DNA of 64,000 bases from Pseudoalteromonas sp. CO133X (lineage in GTDB: Bacteria; Pseudomonadota; Gammaproteobacteria; Enterobacterales; Alteromonadaceae), in contig SGPE01000009.1 in assembly GCA_004208945.1 (NCBI GenBank), positions 62,001 through 126,000 of the forward strand, in the 5' to 3' direction. The translations under genes were made by a program, and so were the position numbers. Shown here in pieces: positions 29,556 to 38,282 of the stretch. The notes below the pieces were generated by a model, which was given only the letters and a program-made list of their open reading frames with translations, was not told where the DNA came from and did no database searches. The first letter of the stretch is position 1. The number at the start of each line of letters is the position of its first letter.

Positions 29556-31754
29556 ATGCAAAATCAGATTGGCATTAGTGCATTGCAGTTGGCAAAGTTG
29601 TTTTCAGCAACGTCGGTTTATTGCTACCAAGTGGCGTTTAAAAAGCAGATTGATAGCTCTGATGTTACCAAAGAAATGCGCCAATTGGCCAATAAGCTGA
29701 AGTGGCAAAATAATGCACAAGCCGTCACCAATTTTGCAGGTTTTAAGTTAGTTAGCTTAGCGCCGTTAGCTAAGTTAGATCATCCAGATGCACAGATAAC
29801 CGCGTTAGAGCCAATTACTTTGTTGGCTCAAAATGGTGATGAGCGTGAGGCACTTCAGCGCTTAATAAACCAAGGTATTTACAGCGGTGCATACCGCTAT
29901 GCTAAAACCCGAGGCTTAATGTGCAAAAAAGCAGCTGCCGCGACCACTCAATTACTTGAGCAAACGCCCTCTAATCGGGTTGCGCTAACAAGCAATTTTT
30001 TAGAGGTTTATAAAACCGTTACGTTAACGCCACAGTTACTTAGCACTGGCACATGCTTGGTGCAATTTGAGCTTAAACACAGCTTGGCAGCAAAACACCA
30101 TGTAACTTTGCAGTGGGTGATAAATCAGCGAAATGCGTGGCTAGGGTCGCTGCGTCGTGTGCGCAATCGTTATAAATCAAATAATGATATGACCATGTCA
30201 TTTGACTTTGTAGCAGTAGAACCTAATTTAAATGCTCTAAGCGTACCAGATGGCATGGCAATGAGCCTGCTTGAGTACCATGTATCACAAGGTAACATAA
30301 ATAAGCATGAATTAGCTGCAGCTGAACAATCGGCCGTAGTAAAAGTACGCACAGCTAAAGGGCAAACCTTACTGCACCTTGCTTATTTATTAGAGCCAGT
30401 GTTTGATTTTGATAGTTTAAGTGTATTAGAGCCCGCATTGTTAAATCGCATTGCTAAAAAGTTAAAATGGCAAGTAAATGAACGCATTCATGAAGCCTAT
30501 GCATTGTGTAAAGGCATTGAGTTTTATGAGCTAGAGTGCGGTTTAACCCAGCTTTCAGAGCCCCAACTTAATTTTAATACATTAGCGATGCCTTGGCGTT
30601 TACGTTTTGCAACGGGTAGCAGTGTTCATGAAAAAGACGTTATTAGGCATAAAGCGGTTAAACCCATCACCCGCGAGCGAATAGTACCTGTTATTGTCGG
30701 TGAGCATAATAATACCCTAAAAAACCGCCAACGAATGACTGATTCAATTAATGCCATTAGCGCTTTGTGTAATAACTCAAATAATAAGGCTACGCCATTT
30801 GTAGTGATTAACAATGAGCTAGAATTAGCAAACCGCCTTGCAAGTAAAGAAGTGTCGGATGCCATCTTTTTAATTGGTTTATGTGATAAGGCAAATAAGG
30901 CTAAATTACGGGATGAGGCTTTTATAAAAGGAGCAGCCACGCAGTTTATGAAACTCGACCATAAACCAAATATTTATAATACTAGCTATTATCGCAATGT
31001 TGCTGCTGGGTTATTTAGTAAAGCGGGTGGGCAATTGGCCGCGCTATCGAACGTGCCAGGGCAAGCAGACTTATTTATTGGGTTAGATATGGGAGGCACT
31101 CATTTACGCTTTCCAGGAGTGTCGTTTTTGTTTTCTGCTACAGGCGCGCAATTAGGTTGGCAAATCGCCGACTCGCAACAAGGTGAAAAGTTAAAAGAAA
31201 ACGCCTTAACTGATTTACTTTATAAATGTCTGCGCAACTACGCGCAAACTCATAATGGCAACAAACCAAAGCACATTGTACTTCATCGTGATGGCAAGTT
31301 TTATGAAGAATTAGACCAAATTAAAGCGTTTGAACAAGCACATGATCTGAAAATTACTGTGGTAGAAGTACTAAAATCAGGCGCGCCTGTATTATTTAGA
31401 CGCGGTAAAAATCACCAAGGGCAGAAAGTGTTTATGAACCCATCTGTTGGGGATTACGCATTATTAGAAGAAAACGAAGCAATATTAGCAACTTATAGCG
31501 GGAAAGAGCTCGGCAGAATGGGCGAGCAAGTAACTGTAAGGCCACTGCGAATTCGTAAAGTGTATGGTGATGGAGTACTTGTTGATGTACTTGAGCAAAT
31601 CACGGCTTTAAGTCGAGTGCATGGTGCTTCGCTTTATCGACACCCGCGTTTACCAGTAACTACGCATCATGCTGACCGCTTTGCAACCCTTCGCCAAAAT
31701 GTTTGTGTTGACGCACTTTCGCGCATGGACAGGCTATGCCCTGTGTATTTGTAA
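29556..31754 (+). CDS. Long prokaryotic Argonaute with intact catalytic tetrad
   Basis: This 732-residue protein is a guide-dependent nuclease of the pAgo family. The length fits a long pAgo with N, linker and PAZ-like regions before MID and PIWI. The MID domain shows HK at 469-470, Arg480 and the conserved 5'-phosphate lysine in SKAGGQ (Lys489). The PIWI tetrad can be read as Asp511 (IGLDMGG), a glutamate finger at Glu544 or Glu548, Asp579 (LHRDGKF) and Asp707 (TTHHADRF). The protein ends in a hydrophobic PVYL tail, as is usual. Cleavage activity is predicted, but guide and target type cannot be deduced. AAGGA precedes the ATG. Confidence 0.88.
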   Translation: MQNQIGISALQLAKLFSATSVYCYQVAFKKQIDSSDVTKEMRQLANKLKWQNNAQAVTNFAGFKLVSLAPLAKLDHPDAQITALEPITLLAQNGDEREALQRLINQGIYSGAYRYAKTRGLMCKKAAAATTQLLEQTPSNRVALTSNFLEVYKTVTLTPQLLSTGTCLVQFELKHSLAAKHHVTLQWVINQRNAWLGSLRRVRNRYKSNNDMTMSFDFVAVEPNLNALSVPDGMAMSLLEYHVSQGNINKHELAAAEQSAVVKVRTAKGQTLLHLAYLLEPVFDFDSLSVLEPALLNRIAKKLKWQVNERIHEAYALCKGIEFYELECGLTQLSEPQLNFNTLAMPWRLRFATGSSVHEKDVIRHKAVKPITRERIVPVIVGEHNNTLKNRQRMTDSINAISALCNNSNNKATPFVVINNELELANRLASKEVSDAIFLIGLCDKANKAKLRDEAFIKGAATQFMKLDHKPNIYNTSYYRNVAAGLFSKAGGQLAALSNVPGQADLFIGLDMGGTHLRFPGVSFLFSATGAQLGWQIADSQQGEKLKENALTDLLYKCLRNYAQTHNGNKPKHIVLHRDGKFYEELDQIKAFEQAHDLKITVVEVLKSGAPVLFRRGKNHQGQKVFMNPSVGDYALLEENEAILATYSGKELGRMGEQVTVRPLRIRKVYGDGVLVDVLEQITALSRVHGASLYRHPRLPVTTHHADRFATLRQNVCVDALSRMDRLCPVYL

Positions 31755-31878
31755 AACACATAATTGTTGGTACACAAAAGCAAAGTTAATGGATTGAGTA
31801 TTTAACTAAATTTGAGTTTGGTGTTAACTAGGCTCAAGTTAGAGCTTTTCTCACATCTTATCTAAAAAGGGATTCATT

Positions 31879-32550
31879 TTGTCAAAAACAAAAATAACAA
31901 CACTTGATAAATTAGCGCGTATACGCTTATCAGAAAACTTCTTTTTACGCGACTTCTTGTTTTCAGAAACGGCTGCTATCAATGGAATTAATAACATTCC
32001 CGATGATATTGAATTAGCTATTTCAGCTGGCTCAAACTTATGTGAAAAGGTTCTTGAACCTATACAAAAAGCATGGGGGCGAATTCATATTCGCTCGGCT
32101 TTCAGAAGCTGTGAAGTAAATCAGCTAGGAAATGAGCTTGGCGCTAATTGCGCAAGCAATGAAAAAAACTATGCAGGTCATATTTGGGACAAACGCGATG
32201 AAAATGGTTTTATGGGCGCAACGGCCTGTATTGTTATTCCATCTTACTTAAATCACTTCGAGAAAAATGGTGACTGGCCGTCATTAGCTTGGTGGATACA
32301 TGCCAATATTCCTGCTTACTCTACCATGACATTCTTCCCTAATTTATGTGCTTTCAATATCTCTTGGCATGAAAATAATGAAAAACCAAAAAGGATCAGT
32401 ACCTACATCAATGACCCTAATAGCGGCCATAAAAAACGCATTTTATCTGATGGAATAGCGAGTGATTTTTATAAAGAAATACCTTTAAATGAGCGCTATA
32501 AAGCATGTGAAGCTTTACTAAACAATCTAAAAGGGACTGTTTATGAGTGA
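31879..32550 (+). CDS. Degenerate M15-peptidase-like protein, first gene of DUF262 trio
   Basis: The N-terminal 75 residues follow the M15_3 peptidase pattern: NFFLRDFLFSETAA, VLEPIQKAWGRIHIRSAFRS. The metal site looks altered. His101 (AGHIWD) and the late His164 (ISWH) remain, but the expected aspartate of the GxAxD segment reads GATAC (Cys117), and about ten extra residues separate it from the histidine. Translation starts at TTG with AAGGG eight bases before. It overlaps the next gene by 8 bases. With no signal peptide it is cytoplasmic, so cell-wall hydrolysis is unlikely; a repurposed binding or regulatory role is inferred. Confidence 0.55.
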   Translation: MSKTKITTLDKLARIRLSENFFLRDFLFSETAAINGINNIPDDIELAISAGSNLCEKVLEPIQKAWGRIHIRSAFRSCEVNQLGNELGANCASNEKNYAGHIWDKRDENGFMGATACIVIPSYLNHFEKNGDWPSLAWWIHANIPAYSTMTFFPNLCAFNISWHENNEKPKRISTYINDPNSGHKKRILSDGIASDFYKEIPLNERYKACEALLNNLKGTVYE

Positions 32551-33865
32551 ATGTATCGCTCTAGAAACTCCATTTATTGAAGAACTGTTTGATGAAGAGC
32601 TTGTTATACCTCAATATCAGCGCCCTTACCGTTGGCGTGAAAATCATATTATTCAACTTATTGATGATTTGAAGAGTTCTGCTGTGAGTGGCAGTGATGA
32701 ATATAGAATTGGAACTATTGTTTTATATCAAGCTGAAGGTAAAGCATTAGAGATAGTTGATGGTCAACAGCGTACAATTACGCTTTGCCTTTTACTTGCC
32801 GCTATAAATAACAAAATTAAAAACAAAGTACTGCCGGAACTTTTGAAACTTTTAACGCTAAGTCACCCTGGATCACAACAACAAGCTATGCATAATAGCG
32901 CTTTTATAAAAGAGTACATTTCACATTTTCAAGGGCAGGAGCTCTCCCAGCTTTTTGATTTCATTTTAAAAAGCTGCTCTGTGGTTGTTATTAAGTTGAC
33001 AGATTTAGGAGAAGCATTCCAGTTTTTTGATAGTCAAAATGCGAGGGGAAAGGCGCTTGAGCCCCACGATTTACTCAAAGCATTTCATTTACGCGAAATG
33101 ATAAATGATAACGAGCAAGAAAAGCTCAATGTTATAGAAAATTGGGAAAGTGAAGCATCAACAGGTGGTGAACTTAAAAGTATTTTCTCTGATTATTTAT
33201 ACCGTTTAAGACGATGGAATAAAGGTAAAAAAGGACGCTATTTTACCAATAAAAATATCGATGTATTTAAAGGTTTAAATATCAATAGTGAAGAGCTTCC
33301 TGCATTTATGCAAGTAGCCTTGCGAGCACATGTATTTACTAATAATTACAATCAAGCACCAACTCGGTTAGTTGATAAGCAATCATTGAATTACCCACAC
33401 CAAATTAACCAAGTAATTTTAAATGGCAAGCGCTTTTTTGAATATATCAGTTATTACATAGAGAAAAAACGCCTTCTACTTAATAACGCAGAAGTAAAAC
33501 AATACCTTGTTGATTATAAAGGAAGTGGTCGTTCGGGAGATATGTATACCAGAAACCTCTTTTTGGCAGGTTTATTACAATATAAAGATAAATTTGGAGA
33601 GCACAATTTCGAGTTAGCCGCTCGTTTATGTTTTGTTTGGGCTTACAAACTTAGATTGGAAAATGCTCGGGTACAATTTGCAAGTGTTGATAATTACGCC
33701 AGGGCTGATAACAGTTTGATTCGATTAATTGAAAGTGCTGTAACTGCCAAAGAAGTACTGCACTACGTTGTAATCAAAGATGAAGAAGCTGTTCAATCCA
33801 ATAAAACAAAAGGATTAAGCGAATTACATAAACTCTATTTAGGCAAGGAGCTTAATAATGGCTAA
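32543..33865 (+). CDS. DUF262 (GmrS/ParB-like) protein
   Basis: The 440-residue protein begins with a DUF262 domain: VIPQYQRPYRW (about 22-32) and the nucleotide-binding VDGQQRTIT (about 73-81). DUF262 is the nucleotide-hydrolysing half of GmrSD-type type IV restriction enzymes. A recognisable C-terminal HNH (DUF1524) domain is not seen here. It is coupled to both neighbours by 8-base overlaps (ATGAGTGA at its start, ATGGCTAA at its end), suggesting a fixed stoichiometric complex. Confidence 0.8.
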   Translation: MSECIALETPFIEELFDEELVIPQYQRPYRWRENHIIQLIDDLKSSAVSGSDEYRIGTIVLYQAEGKALEIVDGQQRTITLCLLLAAINNKIKNKVLPELLKLLTLSHPGSQQQAMHNSAFIKEYISHFQGQELSQLFDFILKSCSVVVIKLTDLGEAFQFFDSQNARGKALEPHDLLKAFHLREMINDNEQEKLNVIENWESEASTGGELKSIFSDYLYRLRRWNKGKKGRYFTNKNIDVFKGLNINSEELPAFMQVALRAHVFTNNYNQAPTRLVDKQSLNYPHQINQVILNGKRFFEYISYYIEKKRLLLNNAEVKQYLVDYKGSGRSGDMYTRNLFLAGLLQYKDKFGEHNFELAARLCFVWAYKLRLENARVQFASVDNYARADNSLIRLIESAVTAKEVLHYVVIKDEEAVQSNKTKGLSELHKLYLGKELNNG

Positions 33866-35894
33866 TACAAACATTGAAAGCTTATCTGTTAAGGCATTAT
33901 TTAGTAAGGATACTAGCTATGTTATCCCAAGCTATCAAAGGAATTATGCGTGGGAAGAAACTCAAGTTAAACAACTTATAAGAGATGTATTTGACAAGTT
34001 TAAAGAAACTAATACTCAACATTATTACATAGGATCTTTAGTTGTTGACATTCGAGAGAAGAGAGATGGCTATGTACAGTTTGAAACAGTGGATGGCCAA
34101 CAACGCCATACAACGTTATGTGTTATTTTGGCGGCACTAAAATCACATAAAGTCGAGTTAGATATAACGTCACTTAATTTAAACTTTGAATGCAGGGTGA
34201 ATTCTAAATCAACATTAGAATATTTATTTGAAAATGGTGCTAAAGATGAAAACGCGTTTTCAACTTTTGAGCCAAATATTCTAAATGCTTTTCAAGTAGC
34301 TCATACATACATTAAGCAACTGTTTAAAGATAAAATGCAAAACATAATAGAGTTTGCTGATTATTTGCTTAAACATGTCATTATTGTACGCACATGCTTA
34401 CCTAACAAAACCGACCTAAACCACTACTTTGAGATCATGAATAACCGTGGTGAGCAGCTTGAAAGCCATGAAATTATTAAAGCTCGGCTAATGAATGTGC
34501 TTAGCAAAAGTGATCATAGCGCGTTTTCCATTATTTGGGATGCGTGTTCTGATATGGGGCATTACGCACCTTTCCGCTTCCCGAGTTCAATAAGGCATTT
34601 AATCTTTGGTGATGATTTAAAGCAGTTGTTGTTGGTTAATAATAAAGAAAGCGAGCTTTTTGAAAGTGTAGCTCAAGCAATGGCAAGTATAAAAAGTGAA
34701 CAGCTCATTGAGAGTAACGAATCATCCAGCCTAGAAGAGCGTGAAAAATCGCCTTCACTTATCTCATTGTTTGAAAAAGCAGAGTTTAAAACAATAACTG
34801 AAACAGAGAGTGACATTGATGATAGGTTTGTGTCAGTAATCAATTTTCCAAATTTTTTGCTTCACGTTTTAAATATACATTGCAGTGAGTCGGTTTCTTT
34901 AGATGACAAAAAACTGATTACTGAATTTGATAAGTATTTATTGCGCTGTGATGATAACCCTGTGTCACAAGATGATGTGAAAGAGTTTGTAAGTAAGTTA
35001 CTTAAAGTACGAGTGCTATTTGATAATTACATAATTAAACGTGACTTGAGTACCATAACTGGTGAATGGGGGATAAGGCAATTAGAGCGTAAAAAATCAA
35101 ATAGCAAATATGTAATACAACCCGTTAGCACGTTCGCGCAAAGTAGTAACAATGAAAGAGATCAATTAACCATGTTGCAAACAATGTTTCATGTTTCTTA
35201 CCCTGCGAATAATTATAAAAACTGGCTTTCTTCAATTTTGACTTATTTGAATGAGCAAACAGAAGTGACCAGCTACAAACTACTAGAGCGTACTGAAAAA
35301 CTCGCATTTAAGTACTTATGCGAAATCACTAAAATGGTAAGTAATAGTCAGGTGTTGGATAGAGAGAAATTTAAAGCTGCTATCAACTGTGGTACTGATG
35401 TTCAATCATATATTTTTAATTTCCTAGATTATAAGATTTGGCAAAAGGTGACGCTTAGCGAAGGTAATGAGTGGCAGCGGTCTTTGTTAGGTAATACTGC
35501 TCAAGCGCATATAGACACTGAACACCTTAAATTATTTAGACAGGCTGTAAGTAACTTTAAGTTTACCAGTAGAAGTTCAGTAGAGCACCATTACCCTCAA
35601 ACATCAAAAATAGAGCCTATGGACTATACGCTTAATAACTCATTTGCGAATTTGTGCTTAGTTAGTAGCAATACAAACTCAAGCCTAGGTAACGCTTCAC
35701 CTGACGAGAAAAAGCAAAACGTGATTGCAAAGCATAAAAGTAAAGCCGAGAGCTTAAAGCAACGCTTAATGTTTTGTTATAAAGATTGGTATAACCATTC
35801 ACACCACAAAGCTGATGATAGGGAAAGTGGAATACAATTACACGCTGAGACCATTCTGACTTTCTTGTTAGATCAGGCTTGTGACTTGTCATAA
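33858..35894 (+). CDS. DUF262-DUF1524 (GmrSD-type) nuclease
   Basis: This 678-residue protein pairs an N-terminal DUF262 domain (VIPSYQRNYAW, then VDGQQRHTT) with a C-terminal DUF1524 HNH-type nuclease domain. The HNH signature reads SVEHHYPQ (about 573-580) followed by NSFANLCLVSSNTNSSLGN. This is the architecture of GmrSD/SspE-like restriction factors that attack modified DNA. It ends the trio. The nuclease motif appears intact. The partner DUF262 protein next door lacks it, so the two may form a nuclease/sensor pair. Confidence 0.85.
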   Translation: MANTNIESLSVKALFSKDTSYVIPSYQRNYAWEETQVKQLIRDVFDKFKETNTQHYYIGSLVVDIREKRDGYVQFETVDGQQRHTTLCVILAALKSHKVELDITSLNLNFECRVNSKSTLEYLFENGAKDENAFSTFEPNILNAFQVAHTYIKQLFKDKMQNIIEFADYLLKHVIIVRTCLPNKTDLNHYFEIMNNRGEQLESHEIIKARLMNVLSKSDHSAFSIIWDACSDMGHYAPFRFPSSIRHLIFGDDLKQLLLVNNKESELFESVAQAMASIKSEQLIESNESSSLEEREKSPSLISLFEKAEFKTITETESDIDDRFVSVINFPNFLLHVLNIHCSESVSLDDKKLITEFDKYLLRCDDNPVSQDDVKEFVSKLLKVRVLFDNYIIKRDLSTITGEWGIRQLERKKSNSKYVIQPVSTFAQSSNNERDQLTMLQTMFHVSYPANNYKNWLSSILTYLNEQTEVTSYKLLERTEKLAFKYLCEITKMVSNSQVLDREKFKAAINCGTDVQSYIFNFLDYKIWQKVTLSEGNEWQRSLLGNTAQAHIDTEHLKLFRQAVSNFKFTSRSSVEHHYPQTSKIEPMDYTLNNSFANLCLVSSNTNSSLGNASPDEKKQNVIAKHKSKAESLKQRLMFCYKDWYNHSHHKADDRESGIQLHAETILTFLLDQACDLS

Positions 35895-36310
35895 ATATGA
35901 TGATTAAGGGAGGTGTGTGTAATAATATGTGATTGCTTTTTATGTATAGTTTAGAATTTTAAGTTATTGCTTTAATTATTCATTTTTGTACCTAGCATTA
36001 ATTGTATACTTTGTTATACAAATGAAAATTTAGAGTACAAATACTATGTTGAAAGGGATTTTCAACAGCAAATTAGATGGACTTACCTACATAATTTGTA
36101 AGCTTGTAATCCCCCTGCATGCTACTCACTAGACGCTTAAAGTGCTTGCAGGCATCATGCTGAAGCGCTTTTTATTACGTTTTGCTTGGAGTATTGCTGT
36201 TTTTGTTCTTTCAGAAGGCGGGGCCTATAAAGTATTTATGTAATTTTTGTAAATGTAAAAGCCTGAGCTCTTAAAAAGTTCAGGCTTAAGAAAATTTAGC
36301 CAAAATCAAG
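35895..36310. other. AT-rich right edge of the island, no gene seen
   Basis: These 416 bases contain no convincing coding region on either strand. The sequence is AT-rich with a weak GC-richer patch around 36100-36215. A hairpin at 36259-36287 lies close to the right repeat. No integrase remnant or tRNA fragment was recognised. Confidence 0.6.
36259..36287 (-). terminator. Island-derived hairpin downstream of ackA
   Basis: Arms AAGCCTGA and TCAGGCTT pair, with extra C-G and T-A pairs inside. On the - strand the stem is followed by TTTTACATTT. It lies about 45 bases beyond the ackA stop codon in island DNA, so ackA transcripts probably now end here instead of running into pta. Confidence 0.55.
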
Positions 36311-36326
36311 TAATTCTACGTGCCAT
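36306..36326 (-). pseudogene. pta: pta 5' remnant
   Basis: The right repeat keeps the pta start: ATG and four more native codons, then one foreign codon and TGA (product MARRIT). It confirms that the repeat is a duplicated ackA-pta junction. Confidence 0.85.
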
Positions 36327-36386
36327 TTACTTAACCCTCCTTTGCAATGCGGGCTGCATCGTTAGCAATAACCCATTCTTCGTTGG
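36311..36386. repeat. Right copy of 76-bp direct repeat (att-like)
   Basis: Identical to 19828-19903. Here the ackA part is continuous with the full gene, while the pta part is truncated at the island edge. Confidence 0.95.
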
Positions 36387-37545
36387 TCGGGATCACAAAC
36401 GCTTTAGCATGCGCTTGGCCTTTTGAAATGAGGCCTTCTTTACCAAAGCGCGCAGCTAAGTTTGCAGCTTCATCACACTCAAGGCCTAAAAAGCCTAATT
36501 GGGTGATTACTTTGTTACGAATGATATCTGAGTTTTCACCGATGCCACCGGTAAAAATAAGCGCATCAAGGCGTTGTAGAGGCACTAAGAATGCAGCAAT
36601 TTGTTTTGCTAAGCGGTAGCAGAAAATATCGAGAGCAAGGTTTGCTTGCGGGTGACCTTCAACAGCGGCTTCTTCGATAGTGCGACAGTCATTTGATAAT
36701 TCACTAATACCTAACAGGCCACTTTGCTTATTAAGTAAGTCATCAATTTCTTGCACTGAATAATTAAGTTGCTGAGTTAAGAAGGTAAATAAACCCGGGT
36801 CGATGCTACCACTGCGGGTACCCATCACTAAGCCTTCAAGCGGTGTAAGGCCCATACTGGTATCAACGCTCTTACCATCTTTAATCGCACATACCGAACA
36901 ACCATTACCTAAATGCGCACTGATCACATTGGTTTGCTCGCGCTCTTTACCTAATAATTTCGCAGCTTCACCAGCAACATAATAATGGCTTGTACCATGG
37001 AAACCATAACGTCTTACGCCATGCTCTTTATAAAGCGAGTAAGGTAAGGCGTATAAGTACGCAATATTTGGCATGCTTTGGTGAAACGCCGTATCAAATA
37101 CAGCAATTTGCGGCAGCGTTGAGAACGCTTGCTGCGCAGTGCGAATACCCAATAAGTTGGCTGGGTTATGAAGTGGGGCAAGTGCAGCTGTTTTTTCGAT
37201 AGCTGTAAGTACATCATCGTCGATAAGAACAGACTCAGTGAAATGCTCACCACCGTGCACAACTCGGTGACCGACAGCAATTAAATTATCTGCCAGACCT
37301 AACTCATTCACAAGCTTCACGAGTTCTGCAATTGCTGCATCATGGGCTTGACCTTTTGCAAGTTCAATCAGCTTTTTTTCGCCATTATATTTATATTTAA
37401 TTGAAGGTGTGTCTGAGCCAAGGCGCTCAGCTAAACCTGAAATAACTTCGTCAGAAGTAGCGGCATCTAAAATGGCAAATTTTAAACTTGAACTACCACA
37501 GTTCAGTACTAAAACATGTTGTGGTGAGCAAAGGGGCTTGGGCAT
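36331..37545 (-). CDS. ackA: Acetate kinase
   Basis: AckA interconverts acetate plus ATP and acetyl phosphate. The 404-residue protein has the ASKHA-fold signatures VLNCGSSSLKFA near the N-terminus, HRVVHGG and a central VSAHLGNGCSVCAI. A FTGGIGENS segment near the C-terminus completes the set. Its last 18 codons lie in the 76-bp repeat. In relatives ackA is cotranscribed with pta; here they are 16.5 kb apart. It diverges from yfbV as in E. coli. Confidence 0.97.
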   Translation of the reverse strand: MPKPLCSPQHVLVLNCGSSSLKFAILDAATSDEVISGLAERLGSDTPSIKYKYNGEKKLIELAKGQAHDAAIAELVKLVNELGLADNLIAVGHRVVHGGEHFTESVLIDDDVLTAIEKTAALAPLHNPANLLGIRTAQQAFSTLPQIAVFDTAFHQSMPNIAYLYALPYSLYKEHGVRRYGFHGTSHYYVAGEAAKLLGKEREQTNVISAHLGNGCSVCAIKDGKSVDTSMGLTPLEGLVMGTRSGSIDPGLFTFLTQQLNYSVQEIDDLLNKQSGLLGISELSNDCRTIEEAAVEGHPQANLALDIFCYRLAKQIAAFLVPLQRLDALIFTGGIGENSDIIRNKVITQLGFLGLECDEAANLAARFGKEGLISKGQAHAKAFVIPTNEEWVIANDAARIAKEG

Positions 37546-37835
37546 AGCTAGGTCCTAAAAGTACGATATCAGTCAGTGTATATTAAGGCTTGATAATTAG
37601 AATTCTTTGCCAGTATAGTAAATAAGTATTTTGTTGCTACACTTAACAAAGCTAGGCTGTAATTATACTAAAGTCTGGTTGACTTAAGCCGATAACATTT
37701 TATCTCATTTAGACTTTAAACGTTAGTCCGATTAACATTAATTTGGTATTAAAACTAGGACAGGTTTTGCAGGGATTGTATCCGGGAGTGTGTTACACTC
37801 GGTTGTGAAACAAGATGAAAACCCTAGGAGTGATG

Positions 37836-38282
37836 ATGCAAAAGAGTGTCATGTCACAAGTGCAAACAGGTCGTCAATACGCTAAAAAATGGCCAATGCG
37901 ACAAGAGCTCGCCCCCATGTTTGCTGAATTTAGAGTGATCAAAGCCACAGATCTGGCAATTACAGTGATGCCAATTTTGGCTATGCTGACTGTTTTTATG
38001 CAAGTTAACTATTTAGGTAGTGATTATTTCCCGCAAGCAATTACTATCGCGCTATTCTTTTTGTCACTACCATTTCAAGGTTTATTGTGGCTAGGCCGCC
38101 GTGCAGAAACCCGATTAGAGCCAGCGATGCTAAGTTGGTACACCGAGCTGCACAGTAAAATGAAAGCACATGGTTATCAGTCACAATTAACGACTGAAAA
38201 ACCACGCTATTCAGATTTAGCTCAACTCTTAAAAGATATGTTCGAAAAAATGGATAAAGCTTTCACAAAAGAACACTTCTAA
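37836..38282 (+). CDS. yfbV: UPF0208 membrane protein YfbV
   Basis: A small inner-membrane protein of 148 residues with two hydrophobic helices (about 36-85). The YfbV core is recognisable: GRQYAKKWP, RVIKATDLAI, LPFQGLLWLGRRAET. I choose the ATG at 37836 because AGGAG ends 5 bases before it; an in-frame ATG at 37815 lies upstream of that ribosome site. E. coli YfbV, next to ackA, has been linked to chromosome domain organisation near the terminus. It overlaps the convergent rlmA by 4 bases. Confidence 0.88.
   Translation: MQKSVMSQVQTGRQYAKKWPMRQELAPMFAEFRVIKATDLAITVMPILAMLTVFMQVNYLGSDYFPQAITIALFFLSLPFQGLLWLGRRAETRLEPAMLSWYTELHSKMKAHGYQSQLTTEKPRYSDLAQLLKDMFEKMDKAFTKEHF

Larger units (their letters stand above)
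19828..36386. mobile_element. 16.5-kb defence island inserted at the ackA-pta junction
   Basis: The segment is bounded by perfect 76-bp direct repeats, each containing the end of ackA and the start of pta. Outside the repeats the two genes face each other exactly as in an intact ackA-pta operon. All genes inside are on the + strand, opposite to ackA and pta, and are defence-type: a CARF protein, hsdRMS, an Argonaute and a DUF262 trio. No integrase, transposase or recombination directionality gene is visible. Repeat-to-repeat spacing is 16,483 bp. The insertion itself is read directly from the sequence; the mechanism is inferred. Confidence 0.85.

Noticed and set aside
20235..36310. A CRISPR array accompanying the CARF-family protein
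   Set aside because: No set of regularly spaced direct repeats was seen in the island or elsewhere in the window, and no cas effector genes are present.
19904..36310. An integrase or transposase to explain the island
   Set aside because: None of the island proteins shows tyrosine or serine recombinase or DDE features, and the non-coding edges hold no recognisable remnant.
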